Shown: piece by piece, positions 1 to 8,206 of the stretch | How the letters are laid out: each line of letters opens with the position of its first letter | Position numbering within the stretch: position 1 is the stretch's first letter | Assembly (NCBI GenBank): GCA_945903275.1 | Contig: CAMDNW010000010.1 | Coordinates: forward strand, 1 to 64,000 | DNA: 64,000 bases | Direction: 5' to 3' | Origin: Thermoflexus hugenholtzii JAD2 | GTDB taxonomy: Bacteria; Chloroflexota; Dehalococcoidia; UBA2979 | Program-made: the position numbers and the translations under genes | The notes under the pieces: model-generated | What the model was told of the DNA's origin: nothing | The model's database searches: none | The model's input: only the letters and a program-made list of their open reading frames with translations

Positions 1-31
1 CAGACGCCCGCGCTCACTGCACGGGCGTCTG
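1..31. terminator. Hairpin at window edge, likely terminator
   Basis: A perfect 10-bp inverted repeat (1-10 with 22-31) around an 11-nt loop. There is no clear T-tract on either side. It probably terminates a gene lying left of the window, but that gene is not visible. Confidence 0.4.
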
Positions 32-66
32 AGTGTCGCCGCGCAGCAAGCCGCTCCCTCCCTCCT

Positions 67-114
67 ATTCCCCTCCCTTCTCCCTCAGAGCGAGAGGGGT
101 TGGGGGTACGGTTG
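67..114. repeat. GC-rich palindromic element, copy A
   Basis: CTCCCTC / GAGAGGGG arms followed by a GTTGGGGG tract resemble the hairpin elements seen at about a dozen other places in this window. It sits upstream of the DUF3105 gene. No coding role is apparent. Confidence 0.45.
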
Positions 115-227
115 CCCCTCCCACACACCACCCGGGATAATCAAACCCACTCCCACCGCACCACACACACATCGAGGCGCCCCGACGCAACCGCCGCCCC
201 CACCGCCAGCCAGAAACGGAACCCCCC

Positions 228-869
228 ATGTCCCGCCAGCGCATGCGCCCCACCCGCCGCCGCAACTCCCCCTCCAACCCCGAAACACGCGCCGCCCGCG
301 TCACCCCCACCCGCCCCCAATGGCGCGAAACCCTGGACGCCTGGGGCGGCTTCTGGACCCTCGGCATCGTCCTCGGCTCCGTCCTCCTCGTCGGCGGACT
401 CATCTTCACTAACGCCCGCAGCCAATCCTCCAACGCCGTCTCCACCGCCCCCCTCATGGGCGAAGAAATGACCTCCACCGGCGCGGGCAAACACGTCACC
501 ACCGAAGCCGAACTCGTCATCTCCGCCGGCAAACCACCCGTCTCCGGGCCCCACTTCGCCACCCCCCAGGCCCCCGCCGCCTACGCCGCCCCCATCCCCG
601 ACGGCCAGGCCATCCACTCCCTCGAACACGGCATCATCTGGTTCACCTACAACCCCGAAAAACTCGACACCGCTGGCATCCAAAAACTCCGCGACCTCCA
701 ATCCAAATACAGCCGCGACGTCATCCTCTCCCCCCGCCCCCAGAACGCCGCCGCCGCAGCCTCCGCCTCATGGGGCCGCCTCCTCCAGCAAGACGCCATA
801 GACACCGGCGCCCTCGAAGCCTTCATCAAAACCAACCGCAACCGCTCCCCCGAACCCGGCGTCCGCTAA
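228..869 (+). CDS. DUF3105 membrane-anchored protein
   Basis: 213 residues: an Arg/Pro-rich cytoplasmic N-terminus (1-40), one transmembrane helix at about 43-63, then an external domain with the DUF3105 hallmarks PPVSGPH (about 104-110) and SLEHG...W.TYNP (about 131-145). The conserved His residues of PPxSGPH and EHG suggest metal or ligand binding, but no biochemical role is established for the family. It stands alone: no same-strand neighbour lies close by. The start is supported by the TM position; no strong Shine-Dalgarno sequence is seen. Confidence 0.75.
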   Translation: MSRQRMRPTRRRNSPSNPETRAARVTPTRPQWRETLDAWGGFWTLGIVLGSVLLVGGLIFTNARSQSSNAVSTAPLMGEEMTSTGAGKHVTTEAELVISAGKPPVSGPHFATPQAPAAYAAPIPDGQAIHSLEHGIIWFTYNPEKLDTAGIQKLRDLQSKYSRDVILSPRPQNAAAAASASWGRLLQQDAIDTGALEAFIKTNRNRSPEPGVR

Positions 870-1239
870 CCCGCACCAGCACTCACAGTGTTCCCAGGCA
901 CGCACGCCGCTGCGTACCCGAACGGGAAGCGTTGCAGCGCACCCTGTGCAGGCTGCAGCGCGTGCCGCTTTACTTACCTACAAAGAGTCGTTATCCAAAT
1001 GCGCTATTCTGTGACTGCACAGAACCACGACGAACGTGCCATTGATATGTCCGAAACGTGACCAAATACTTGCCTAGAGACACCAACAACCGCCTGTTCA
1101 AGCGGCATTTGGTGAGCGTGCTGCGGTGGGGTCTACCCGAGGCATCGCCAGTGGCACGGCGATAGAAGATCTCGGGCAGGAATTCGTACTTGCAATGCCT
1201 GATTGCGGTACGCAATCCATCGATACAGGGGCCGCTGTG
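870..1239. other. Intergenic, no gene recognised
   Basis: About 370 bp between the DUF3105 gene and the decayed DUF4065 gene. It contains small imperfect inverted repeats around 930-970 but no ORF with protein-like composition. GC is lower than in the neighbours from about 980 on. Confidence 0.5.
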
Positions 1240-1693
1240 ATGACCACTGCCCTAGATGTCGCTCGCTACTTCGTGGAACACGCAGACGTTGAAGATGATC
1301 TCTCCAACCTGAAACTTCAAAAGCTTTGCCATTACGCCCAAGGCTTCTCACTCGCTGTATAGGGCCGTCCGCTATTCGCTGATCGCTGATCGCTGATCGC
1401 TGATCGCTGATCGCTGATCGCTGATCGCGTTGAAGCATGGCCCAGTAGTACCGATTGTCTACCATGCCTACAAGCATTGGGATAATCAGCGAATCACAGA
1501 ACCATCTGATGGCGAGGCGCTAGGCGATAAGAGTGCCCGAGAACTCATTGATGCAGTCAATCTACACTACGCACAGTTCTCTGCATGGGCACTTCGGGAG
1601 CGCACTCACCGCGAACGCCTCTGGAAAGAGGCTCGCGATTCTGGAGCAACCTATCTTGACCCTGAGGAGACACGCGCGTTCTTCAGAACGTAA
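1240..1693 (+). pseudogene. Panacea/DUF4065 (SocA-like) antitoxin, decayed
   Basis: The N-terminal half (ATG 1240; LSNLKLQKLCHYAQGF) and the C-terminal half (KHGPVVPIVYHAYKHW, to the TAA at 1691-1693) together match the Panacea domain of antitoxins that neutralise many unrelated toxins. Three lesions separate them. A TAG stands at 1360 where a Tyr codon is expected before GRPLF. GCTGATC is expanded to seven copies (1378-1426), bringing TGA stops into frame. Between 1432 and 1440 one of two AAGCATGG copies appears lost: VEAWKHGP is expected, but only one AAGCATGG remains, shifting the frame. The calls of lost and gained bases are inferred from the family consensus; the fragments are seen directly. 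Confidence 0.8.
1378..1426. repeat. Heptanucleotide tandem repeat (GCTGATC)x7
   Basis: Seven perfect tandem copies of GCTGATC, preceded by a degenerate copy (GCTATTC, 1371-1377). They lie inside the DUF4065 pseudogene at the codons for ADR of the expected GRPLFADR stretch. Six extra units are 42 bp and keep the phase but introduce TGA codons. Confidence 0.97.
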
Positions 1694-1849
1694 TTGTTGC
1701 TCATCTCTGATCCGGTCGACTCGAATCCACCGCCCACCGACCGTGAGGCGATGCAATCTAGGCTATCTGGTGACCAAGAGTTATCAAAGAGCACTCATCG
1801 TAACAGGCAGGATTTTGCCGCAGGACGCTTCACTCCATTGGGAATGTAA
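1694..1849 (+). pseudogene. Possible antitoxin C-terminal remnant
   Basis: An open frame directly after the DUF4065 stop (TTG at 1694, TAA at 1847) ends in QDFAAGRFTPLGM, reminiscent of the C-termini of RelB/Phd-type antitoxins. It sits just before a decayed RelE-like frame, which is the usual antitoxin-toxin order. The N-terminal DNA-binding part is not recognisable. It could be chance coding; the assignment leans on context. Confidence 0.3.
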
Positions 1850-1857
1850 GGCACTTG

Positions 1858-2142
1858 GGCGGATATACCGTTTACATCGCGCTCGAGGTACTAGCGGTCG
1901 CTGAGGGTTAACGCTTCGGCGGCGCCTGCACTACGACTATGCGTTGATGTCCTTAGAGGATTGATCCGCGCCCCGCGAACCCGAAGGTAGGGTGCATTCA
2001 ATTTAACGACGACCCTGCGGTCTATTCGATTCAGTGGCTCACTATTTACCTGACCTACGACCTAATGGAAGAAGAAAGAGAAGTCCGGGTTCTCGGTATC
2101 CGTATCCTGCCACCAGAACCTGAAGATGCCATCTGGTTCTAG
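1858..2142 (+). pseudogene. RelE/ParE-like toxin, decayed
   Basis: Reading frame 1 gives GGYTVYIALEVLAVAEG, then a shifted segment (LRRRLHYDYALMSLED in frame 3, about 1913-1957), then DPRPANPK and EEEREVRVLGIR to the TAG at 2140. This order (beta-strand YTVYI, helix, DPRPAN loop, final EVRVLGIR strand) is that of RelE/ParE ribonuclease toxins of about 90 residues. Stops at 1909, 1945 and 1954 and two phase changes disable it. It lies beside the broken DUF4065 antitoxin, so the two may be relics of one toxin-antitoxin island. Confidence 0.5.
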
Positions 2143-2165
2143 TCGCCACTACCCCGCATAAATCC

Positions 2166-3923
2166 CTACTCCCCCGCCCTCACATCCACCGAGGCCGCAG
2201 CCGCCACCGAGGTCGACGTACTCGTCCGCGCAAACACCGACCCGCCCGCCCCGTCATAAATCAACAGATACCCTGGACTCCGCCGCAAACTCTCCACCAG
2301 CGTCGTACAACACTGCCCCCCGCTCGACCGCGGCACATACACATGCGTGAACACCCGCCCGTAAACCACCCCCCACCGGCCCAGACACTCCGCCGTCTCG
2401 TACCCGCACCCCCACCCCGCATCATGCGCCCGCACCGCCGCCTCAAACCCACCCGTCCACTCCGACCCCTGCACCGTCCCCACACTCGGCCGCCCCGCCA
2501 GCACCGGGAACCACTCCGCCTCCCGATCCGTCTGCCACGGCCCCCGAGGCGTCACCAGCACCCGCGACCACGACGGCGTACTCATCCCGATCCACCGCAT
2601 CGCCTCCCGTTGCTCCGCACTCACCGATGCCAGGTAGTGTGTCTCCCCGCCGAACCCCTCGCTCTGCGCCACCGCCCCCACCCCCACATACGCCAGCAAC
2701 AACCCGCCCACCAACACCGCCCCGCGCGACACCCCCGCGACCGAGGCGATCCGCCACTCCCACCGGCCCCATCGCAGCGACCCCACGTGCACCCCCCTCA
2801 ACAGCGGTGTATCCCACGCCTGCCGCGCCAGCGGCAACACCACTTGCCCCACCGCCACCCCCGCCAGCATCGCCACCGGTATCGAGGTGAACGTCGGGTA
2901 CGCGCGCAGGTCCAGCGCAATGATCACCGTCCACCACACAGGCAACACCCACAACCGCGACCGCATACACGCCAGCGCGCCCAGCACTCCTAGCGCACCG
3001 ATCAACGGGAACCACGGCTCGCTCGTCGCCGTCAGCCGCAACAGTAACAGCACCGCCTGCCACGTCGATGCCCCGCCCGAAAACACATTCCCGCCCGTCG
3101 CGTTCGCCGCCACAAACGGCGCAGTCCCATGCTGCACCACCACCCACGCCCACCACGGCGCGGTCAGCACTACCGTCAGCCCCGCCATTGCCGCCGACCA
3201 CAAAAACGACATGCGACTGCGCCCGTACCCTGCCCACAACAACACCATGCTGAACGCGAGAAACCATCCCGTCTCCGGATGCGCCAGCACCGTGCACGCC
3301 GACAACGCCCCCGCTGTCAACACATACCGAGGCGCACGCGCCGCGCCATCCGTATACAGCCGGTGCGCCTCATGCAGCGCCAGCAGCGCACACAACAACC
3401 CGAGGCCCCGCGCCACCCCGCCCCCCATCAGCAACCAGATGAATGAGCGAGGCGTCAGCGCGAACGCCAGCGTCGCCAACACGATCGCCACCGCACCAAA
3501 CCGCGACAACAACCGTCGCGCCAGCAAACCGAACGCCGCCACCGTCAGCAACGAATATGCGAACGGCAACACCCGGAACACATCCACCAGCGACAACGGC
3601 GTCACCGCATCCAGCACCGCCGCCAGGTAAAACCCCAGCGGCGGGTACGCGAACGGAATCTCAATACCGTTGTACGAGGTCGCCGCCGGCAACCCATAGC
3701 CATTCGCCTGCAAATCCTGCGCCATCGCGAAGAACAACCCGCCGTCGTTCAGCGGAAAGTCCACACCCAGCACATACCACCCGCGCACCACCGCACCCAG
3801 CGCCACCACCGCCGCCAGCGCCCACCCCGCCGCACGAGGCGCACCCCCGCCATCGAGGCGCGCGTCATCACCTACCACCTCGATCGCGACAGCCTCACTC
3901 CGTGTGGGCATCTCGATACTCAT
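2166..3923 (-). CDS. Polytopic GT-C type glycosyltransferase-like membrane protein
   Basis: 585 residues with about 11 hydrophobic segments after a roughly 30-residue cytoplasmic N-terminus. The first external loop carries an acidic patch, FPLNDGGLFF (about 55-64), comparable to the catalytic loop acids of GT-C enzymes (PMT/ArnT/PglB type), which use polyprenyl-phosphate sugars. The last 150 residues form a soluble external domain. The donor and acceptor cannot be deduced. It is isolated, with a short same-strand gene about 200 bp upstream. Start at ATG 3923; a second Met four residues on is possible. Confidence 0.6.
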   Translation of the reverse strand: MSIEMPTRSEAVAIEVVGDDARLDGGGAPRAAGWALAAVVALGAVVRGWYVLGVDFPLNDGGLFFAMAQDLQANGYGLPAATSYNGIEIPFAYPPLGFYLAAVLDAVTPLSLVDVFRVLPFAYSLLTVAAFGLLARRLLSRFGAVAIVLATLAFALTPRSFIWLLMGGGVARGLGLLCALLALHEAHRLYTDGAARAPRYVLTAGALSACTVLAHPETGWFLAFSMVLLWAGYGRSRMSFLWSAAMAGLTVVLTAPWWAWVVVQHGTAPFVAANATGGNVFSGGASTWQAVLLLLRLTATSEPWFPLIGALGVLGALACMRSRLWVLPVWWTVIIALDLRAYPTFTSIPVAMLAGVAVGQVVLPLARQAWDTPLLRGVHVGSLRWGRWEWRIASVAGVSRGAVLVGGLLLAYVGVGAVAQSEGFGGETHYLASVSAEQREAMRWIGMSTPSWSRVLVTPRGPWQTDREAEWFPVLAGRPSVGTVQGSEWTGGFEAAVRAHDAGWGCGYETAECLGRWGVVYGRVFTHVYVPRSSGGQCCTTLVESLRRSPGYLLIYDGAGGSVFARTSTSTSVAAAASVDVRAGE

Positions 3924-4121
3924 GCCGGATATCTACTCCAACTGCACCACCGCGCACCACACAGATCGGCGCGCGCACTCGTGTGCGTGAATCATCGCTA
4001 CTTAGTGAATACGCATCACGCCACTCGCGCAGACGCACACCGCGCCCTCGCCACTCTGACAAATCCCGCGCCCGCTGCTGCCGGTAACGCCATCCGCCGC
4101 ATCGCTCACAACGCCACCCGG

Positions 4122-4439
4122 CTACGTTTCCTCGTCACCTTCATCATCATCGTCGTACGAGATCGAGGGATCGTGCACATACGCCATGTAGCGGCTCTTC
4201 CGCTCCACCAGCACCACCAGTCGACCCTCTGCCTCGTGCTCCCGCACAAACGGCGGCAAAGCCGACCCGTGCCCCTTCACCGGAAACGTGATCGAGGAAT
4301 ATGCGAACCTCCGCCCCGCAATATCCACGTAGTACGGCGGATTCTCCTCGTACGCCTCCAGATCCAGTACAAACACCTCGACCTCAGGCGTCGTCAGCAC
4401 CGTCAAATCACCAAACCCCGCCGCCAGCTCAGTCGTCAT
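4122..4439 (-). CDS. Small hypothetical protein with acidic tail
   Basis: 105 residues starting at ATG 4439, chosen because GGAGG lies just upstream on the minus strand; a longer frame to 4472 has no such site. It has no signal peptide or TM segment, a mixed beta-rich composition and a very acidic C-terminus (DDDDEGDEE). No family is recognised. Confidence 0.55.
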   Translation of the reverse strand: MTTELAAGFGDLTVLTTPEVEVFVLDLEAYEENPPYYVDIAGRRFAYSSITFPVKGHGSALPPFVREHEAEGRLVVLVERKSRYMAYVHDPSISYDDDDEGDEET

Positions 4440-4539
4440 ACATCCTCCACCGCCCGCGATGATAAAGCCCACCCCCTACCTCAATCCACCGCCCCCACCC
4501 TCCGAGGCGCGCCGCTCTCCCCATTCCCCCCTCTGCCTT

Positions 4540-5093
4540 CTAATCCGGCCCCGCCACCACTCCCGTAGTGAGCGAGAGAGTCTTACGCATGTAAACGTGC
4601 GGTTCCTCGTCCCGAATGGCTCGCCCATGCTCATCCCAATACGTGTAACCGGAGATGAACTCGCCAAGCCCCGCATCCTCATAGCCCAAACGTGCATAGA
4701 GGGTGCGGGCAGGGATTTGGAGAGGATTCCGGGACGTTACTTCGAATCCAACTACCGGAATGCCCCGAGCACGAACGGCAGCCTCGGCCGCCTCCACCAG
4801 CATTCGGCCGATACCGTGACCGCGATCCGGTTCAGCCACAAAGAGGTCGCCCAACTCGGCACATCCAAGCGCCTCGGCCTGACGAGTACGCTCAACTCCA
4901 GCCACCCCCGGTCACCGGATGAATATCCAGCCCACCGGACGGTCATCGTTCCATGCCATCAGATTCGTAACATCCCCCCTGAACTCTGCCACCGGAACCG
5001 CTGAGTGTGCCGATGCTCAGGACTTCTAGGCTCAGGAAAAGCGGCGAGCAACGTGGAGAGATCCGCTTCCTCCAAGAGGCCTACGGTCGTCAT
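4540..5093 (-). pseudogene. GNAT N-acetyltransferase, frameshifted
   Basis: The C-terminal half has the acetyl-CoA site (LFVAEPDRGHGIGRMLVEAA) and the final GNAT strands (ARTLYARLGYEDAG). The N-terminal half (LLEEADLSTLLAAFPEPR) reads in another frame. The frames join if the G6 run at about 4975-4980 (minus strand) loses two G or gains one, giving QSSGDVTNLMAWNDDRPVGW. A TGA also follows WIFIR at about 4918. Two independent lesions argue for a dead gene and against a single sequencing error. The true N-terminus may extend a little beyond 5093. Confidence 0.7.
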
Positions 5094-5326
5094 GGCACCG
5101 AGTCTAACGATGCGCCGCCCGAACAGGACTATGGCATTCCGCTCCCACCTCGCCCACCACTCAACCCACATCCCGCCGTACTCCTCCGACAGCACGGCAC
5201 CCACACCCGCTCCCGCCATTATCGAGGCACGCCGCGCATCCCAAAGGAAGAACGAAGCACCGCCAAGACCGACTGGAAGCGGCTACAGTTGCGGCTGTTC
5301 TAAAGGGGCAACAAAGGAGAGCCCGT

Positions 5327-5452
5327 ATGGTCGCGAATCCTTCCTGCTGGCTTTGCAGGGACCATTCGACGTCCGAGCTTGCCATCGTGTTCACGCGCCA
5401 CTTCAAGATGGGGCTGAACGAGAGGACCATCCGGACTAAGCCACAGAAATAG
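5327..5452 (+). CDS. Small CxxC protein, 41 residues
   Basis: ATG 5327 is preceded by AAAGGAGAG at ideal spacing. The product has one CWLC motif near the N-terminus (residues 7-10) followed by an amphipathic, basic C-terminus. It is not recognised. The strong ribosome-binding site and balanced composition favour a real gene. Confidence 0.5.
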   Translation: MVANPSCWLCRDHSTSELAIVFTRHFKMGLNERTIRTKPQK

Positions 5453-5517
5453 GCCGAGTGAAACACGTGAGGGAGGCAATTCCCGCTTCCTCACTCCCCT
5501 CGTACAATGTCCCACAA

Positions 5518-5592
5518 GCCGGTGTAGCTCAGCGGTAGAGCAGCTGTTTCGTAAACAGCAGGTCGAGGGTTCAATTCCCCCCGCCGGCTCCA
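5518..5592 (+). tRNA. tRNA-Thr (anticodon CGU)
   Basis: Cloverleaf: acceptor GCCGGTG (5518-5524) pairs with CGCCGGC (5582-5588), discriminator T, encoded CCA at 5590-5592. The anticodon arm GCTGT-TTCGTAA-ACAGC gives anticodon CGT (CGU), and the T-arm has GGTTCAATTCC. Confidence 0.95.
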
Positions 5593-5667
5593 GGCCCAAC
5601 ACGCGCCCAGGCACCCAGATCCCCCGCGATCCGGGCCAACTGCGCCGCATCATGAGTTCCGTTTCCG

Positions 5668-5712
5668 GCTCCCTCCTCTCCTGACCTCAGGAGAGGGGCC
5701 GGTGGGTGAGGT
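5668..5712. repeat. GC-rich palindromic element, copy B
   Basis: CCTCTCCTGA / CCTCAGGAGAGG arms followed by GGTGGGTGAGG, just upstream of the next gene's ATG (5723). Same design as the other copies: hairpin plus a GGTGAG-like tail. Confidence 0.6.
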
Positions 5713-5722
5713 GTGTGAGACC

Positions 5723-6472
5723 ATGAGCAAACTCCGCGACCGCATGAGAGACGTCTCCCGCCGCCGCCCCGCCACCTTCGGCTTCGCACCTACACGCGCC
5801 GCCGCGGACGCCAAACCCCGCCAACTCCTCGTACTCGCCGAGGCCGCCACACCCGCCGAAGTCACCGCTGCCCATACCGCTGGCGCCGACGCCATCGTCT
5901 ACACCGGCCCCCTCACCGCACTCACCGAGGCGAAAGCCGCCGCCGCCACCACCATCCTCGGCGTCCGCATCCACGCCGCCACCCCCGAAGACACCAAAAC
6001 CATCACCGAAGCCGGCGCCGACTTCCTCGTCTACGCCGACGACCAAACCCACGCCGCCGCCCTACTCGAACAAAAACTCGGCTACCTCACCATCGCCCCC
6101 ACCCCACACGACGACGCCACCCTCCGCCTCTTCCGCGCACTCGATGTCGACGCTGTCCTTATTAATAGAGACACCCCAACAGCAGCCATGACCGTCCGCG
6201 ATCAACTCCAACTCGCCCGCATCGCCGGCCTCGCCCGCAAACCCCTCTTCGTCACCGTCCAGACCGCCCCCACCCCCCAAACCCTCGAACTCTGGCGAGA
6301 CACAGGCATCGCCGCCATCATCGGCCCCGCCGCCCTCGCCCCCGCCCTCATCGAAGCCGCAAACGCCGTCCCTGCTCCCCGCCAACCCCGCGACCACTCA
6401 GAAGCCCTCGCCCCCGCCCCCCCACGCTCCACCCAACTCGACGACGACGACGACGACGACGACGAGCACTAG
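5723..6472 (+). CDS. TIM-barrel-like protein with poly-Asp tail
   Basis: 249 residues. Successive hydrophobic strands end in Asp or Gly (LLVLAE, GADAIVYTG, TILGVRI, GADFLVY, VDAVLI, PLFVTVQ, GIAAIIG), consistent with a (beta/alpha)8 barrel of the dihydroorotate dehydrogenase/indole-glycerol-phosphate-synthase superfamily, but no diagnostic active-site motif is recognised. The C-terminus is a run of eight Asp from a (GAC)n tract. Start ATG 5723 is preferred over the upstream 5702 frame because its region is less repeat-like. A 19-bp hairpin follows the stop. Confidence 0.5.
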   Translation: MSKLRDRMRDVSRRRPATFGFAPTRAAADAKPRQLLVLAEAATPAEVTAAHTAGADAIVYTGPLTALTEAKAAAATTILGVRIHAATPEDTKTITEAGADFLVYADDQTHAAALLEQKLGYLTIAPTPHDDATLRLFRALDVDAVLINRDTPTAAMTVRDQLQLARIAGLARKPLFVTVQTAPTPQTLELWRDTGIAAIIGPAALAPALIEAANAVPAPRQPRDHSEALAPAPPRSTQLDDDDDDDDEH

Positions 6473-6479
6473 TCCCTCG

Positions 6480-6520
6480 CCTCTCACTCCCCCCTCTCCC
6501 CGAGAGGGGGGAGTGAGAGG
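6480..6520. terminator. Perfect 19-bp hairpin (element copy C)
   Basis: Arms 6480-6498 and 6502-6520 are perfectly complementary with a CCC loop, 8 bp after the stop of the TIM-barrel gene. The arm sequence matches the palindromic element family (CTCACTCCCCCCTCTC). It lacks a U-tract, so termination is plausible but not certain. Confidence 0.6.
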
Positions 6521-6629
6521 CTCACTTCACATAAAAACTCCTCGCTTGACCACCTCTCCTCCCCATACCTATCATTTAGATGCTTCGAAGCGACCATCCG
6601 CCCCCTCAAAGGACGGAAAGGCCACGCTC

Positions 6630-7139
6630 ATGACCCCAGCCACCCCCGGCAACCTCGACGCCCTCGAAGCGCGTTACCAGATCGGCGAAGTCGCCGAACG
6701 CACCGGCGTCACCCAGCGCACCCTCCGCTTCTACGAAGAAAAAGGCCTCCTCACCCCCGCTGACCGCATGGAAGGCGGCTTCCGCCTCTACTCCGAAGCA
6801 GACATCGCCCACATCGAACTCATCCGCAAACTCCAGCAACTCCTGGGCTTCTCCCTTGCCGAAATCAAAGAAATGGTCGAAGCCGAAGAAACCCGCGCCG
6901 AACTCCGCGCCCAGCGCGAACGCGCCCAACTCACCGGCGAACCCGAAGACCACGCCACCATCCTCCCCCGCGCCCACAAAACCCTCCGCGCCCTCAAAAC
7001 CCAACTCGCCGTCGTCGAACCCAAACTCCAACAACTCAACGAACTCAAAACCGACCTCCGCGAACGTATCGGCCGCGTCGAAACCCGCATCGCCGAACTC
7101 GACAAAGAACTCGCCGCCCGCCCCGTCCCCGCCCGCTAA
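6630..7139 (+). CDS. MerR-family transcriptional regulator
   Basis: 169 residues from ATG 6630, with GGACGGAAAGG upstream. The winged-helix MerR domain occupies about 12-80: YQIGEVAERTGVTQRTLRFY, then GLLTP, then GGFRLYSEADI and LRKLQQ-type helices. A long coiled coil (about 85-160) mediates dimerisation. No C-terminal Cys cluster is present, so it is not a mercury or metal sensor of the classical type; the ligand is unknown. It is close to the HspR/BltR-like MerR group in length. No target operon is adjacent on the same strand. Confidence 0.85.
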   Translation: MTPATPGNLDALEARYQIGEVAERTGVTQRTLRFYEEKGLLTPADRMEGGFRLYSEADIAHIELIRKLQQLLGFSLAEIKEMVEAEETRAELRAQRERAQLTGEPEDHATILPRAHKTLRALKTQLAVVEPKLQQLNELKTDLRERIGRVETRIAELDKELAARPVPAR

Positions 7140-7268
7140 CACCCACCGAGGCACACCGCACACACCAACAAGACGCACCCGCGCCCCGTCTTGCTGCACA
7201 CCACTGCATCTCGTAACGCAGTGGGCGTAACCCAGACGCGCGCACGTCCTGTAGCCGCCGTGCAGCCG

Positions 7269-7410
7269 ATGAGTGAGAAGCACCTTGAGGCCTACCTCGC
7301 AGAATTCGAAGACGGTTCAACAACCGCGACTCGAAGACCAGACCCTGTTCACGGACACCATGCGGGCACTCCTTTCCACTGAGACGCTTGAATACAAGGG
7401 GCTCACAGGC
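7269..7410 (+). pseudogene. IS1595-type transposase C-terminal remnant
   Basis: Three frames give MSEKHLEAYLAEFE, RRFNNRDSKT and LFTDTMRALLSTETLEYKGL in order. This matches the end of IS1595-family DDE transposases (HLxxYLxEFxxRxNRR...LFxxTLRALL). Two phase changes occur within about 60 bp. The catalytic region is absent and no inverted repeats could be paired. Confidence 0.5.
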
Positions 7411-7488
7411 AGAGAAAGGTCACCTCAGACGTTCCCAATTCACCGTAACCATGACGTCTTCAGCGACCGAAATCAGGGCGCGTCGTCC

Positions 7489-7791
7489 CTACAGGTGCAT
7501 TCCATCGGCTGTGACACGAAACTCAAGAGTGACGGGCGTCATGTCTACGTGATGAATTGTCATCGGGCCGTGATCGCTGGGGATCGATACCTGAATGTCA
7601 TCTGGCCCCACGTCTGTTACATCATTGAACTGAACGTGAAACATCTCCATCAACAAGAAACCACCGGGATTCATCGCTTGCACACCATGCCAACCGGAGT
7701 AGACCGCGAACGGTAGGAGGGGTGCACTCGGCGTTGAGGGGGGCGACGGATTCACGGTACGTAAAAAGGCTTCGACATCCTCAGCGGTCAC
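7489..7791 (-). CDS. Hypothetical protein starting inside a palindrome
   Basis: 100 residues from a GTG at 7791. The middle has a plausible globular composition (GFLLMEMFHVQFNDVTDVGP). No signal peptide, TM segment or known motif. Its start lies in the left arm of the 37-bp palindrome. Could be spurious; no homologue is recognised. Confidence 0.35.
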   Translation of the reverse strand: MTAEDVEAFLRTVNPSPPSTPSAPLLPFAVYSGWHGVQAMNPGGFLLMEMFHVQFNDVTDVGPDDIQVSIPSDHGPMTIHHVDMTPVTLEFRVTADGMHL

Positions 7792-7817
7792 CCCCCCCGG
7801 GGGGGGGTGACCGCTGA
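7781..7817. repeat. 37-bp palindrome with C8/G9 core
   Basis: TCAGCGGTCA, C8, G9, TGACCGCTGA: arms are fully complementary with essentially no loop. It could be a hairpin, a cruciform-forming site, or a join artefact. Both arms present GTGACCGCTGA, so an ORF start can be read in each direction. Confidence 0.95.
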
Positions 7818-7821
7818 CGGT

Positions 7822-8109
7822 CTAGCGAACTGCCGCCCGCAAGCGCCTTACTCGCTTCACAGGCAACATCCGAAAGGCCGCGCCGTTCTTGATGCGCGCC
7901 TCCAACAGAACGCCCCGATCACAACGATGCCACGCGTGAGCATTGAATTCCCAAACAGGGACGAGCAACCAGACCGGAACTGGCGCGGAAAGGGCGAAGG
8001 TCAACCCTGACGTGGCAATCGCAGTCAGCTCACTGCCATTCGAAGACGCTTCCGGAATCCTCACTGGCGAATTAAGCACGCGGGGCACCCGAGCCTGAAC
8101 CCAATCCAA
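7822..8109 (-). CDS. Doubtful hypothetical ORF
   Basis: 95 residues, the C-terminal half basic (RRLRAAVR) and the central part aromatic (VWLLVPVWEFNAHAWHR). It lies upstream of the 7489-7791 ORF on the same strand, across the palindrome. Nothing is recognised. Composition is unlike confident genes here; it may be a remnant. Confidence 0.2.
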   Translation of the reverse strand: MDWVQARVPRVLNSPVRIPEASSNGSELTAIATSGLTFALSAPVPVWLLVPVWEFNAHAWHRCDRGVLLEARIKNGAAFRMLPVKRVRRLRAAVR

Positions 8110-8206
8110 CCACGATGGCGATCACCACAAGTAACGAAGCAAACACCTCACCGCAAGATTCCCGAAACGCACCTACCAGCAAACGGGAAACGGCCTACGG
8201 CCGCAG

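Larger units (their letters stand above)
7140..8206. other. Low-GC accessory gap with remnants
   Basis: About 1 kb of visibly lower GC than the flanks. It contains a transposase fragment, one or two doubtful reverse-strand ORFs and a large perfect palindrome (listed separately). This looks like transferred, decaying DNA. Confidence 0.5.

Noticed and set aside
980-1000. DnaA box-like TTATCCAAA and possible oriC next to rpmH
   Set aside because: A single weak match, no cluster, and no dnaA gene in the window.
1371-1430. CRISPR array
   Set aside because: Heptanucleotide tandem repeat without spacers; no cas genes.
1715-1740. tRNA T-arm-like sequence GACTCGAATCC
   Set aside because: No matching acceptor, D or anticodon arms.
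2343-4087. Plus-strand ORFs opposite the glycosyltransferase gene
   Set aside because: Arg/Pro/His-rich shadows of a reverse-strand membrane protein gene.
7807-8010. Plus-strand ORF beginning in the right arm of the palindrome
   Set aside because: No ribosome-binding site or recognisable feature; likely produced by the palindrome's symmetry.
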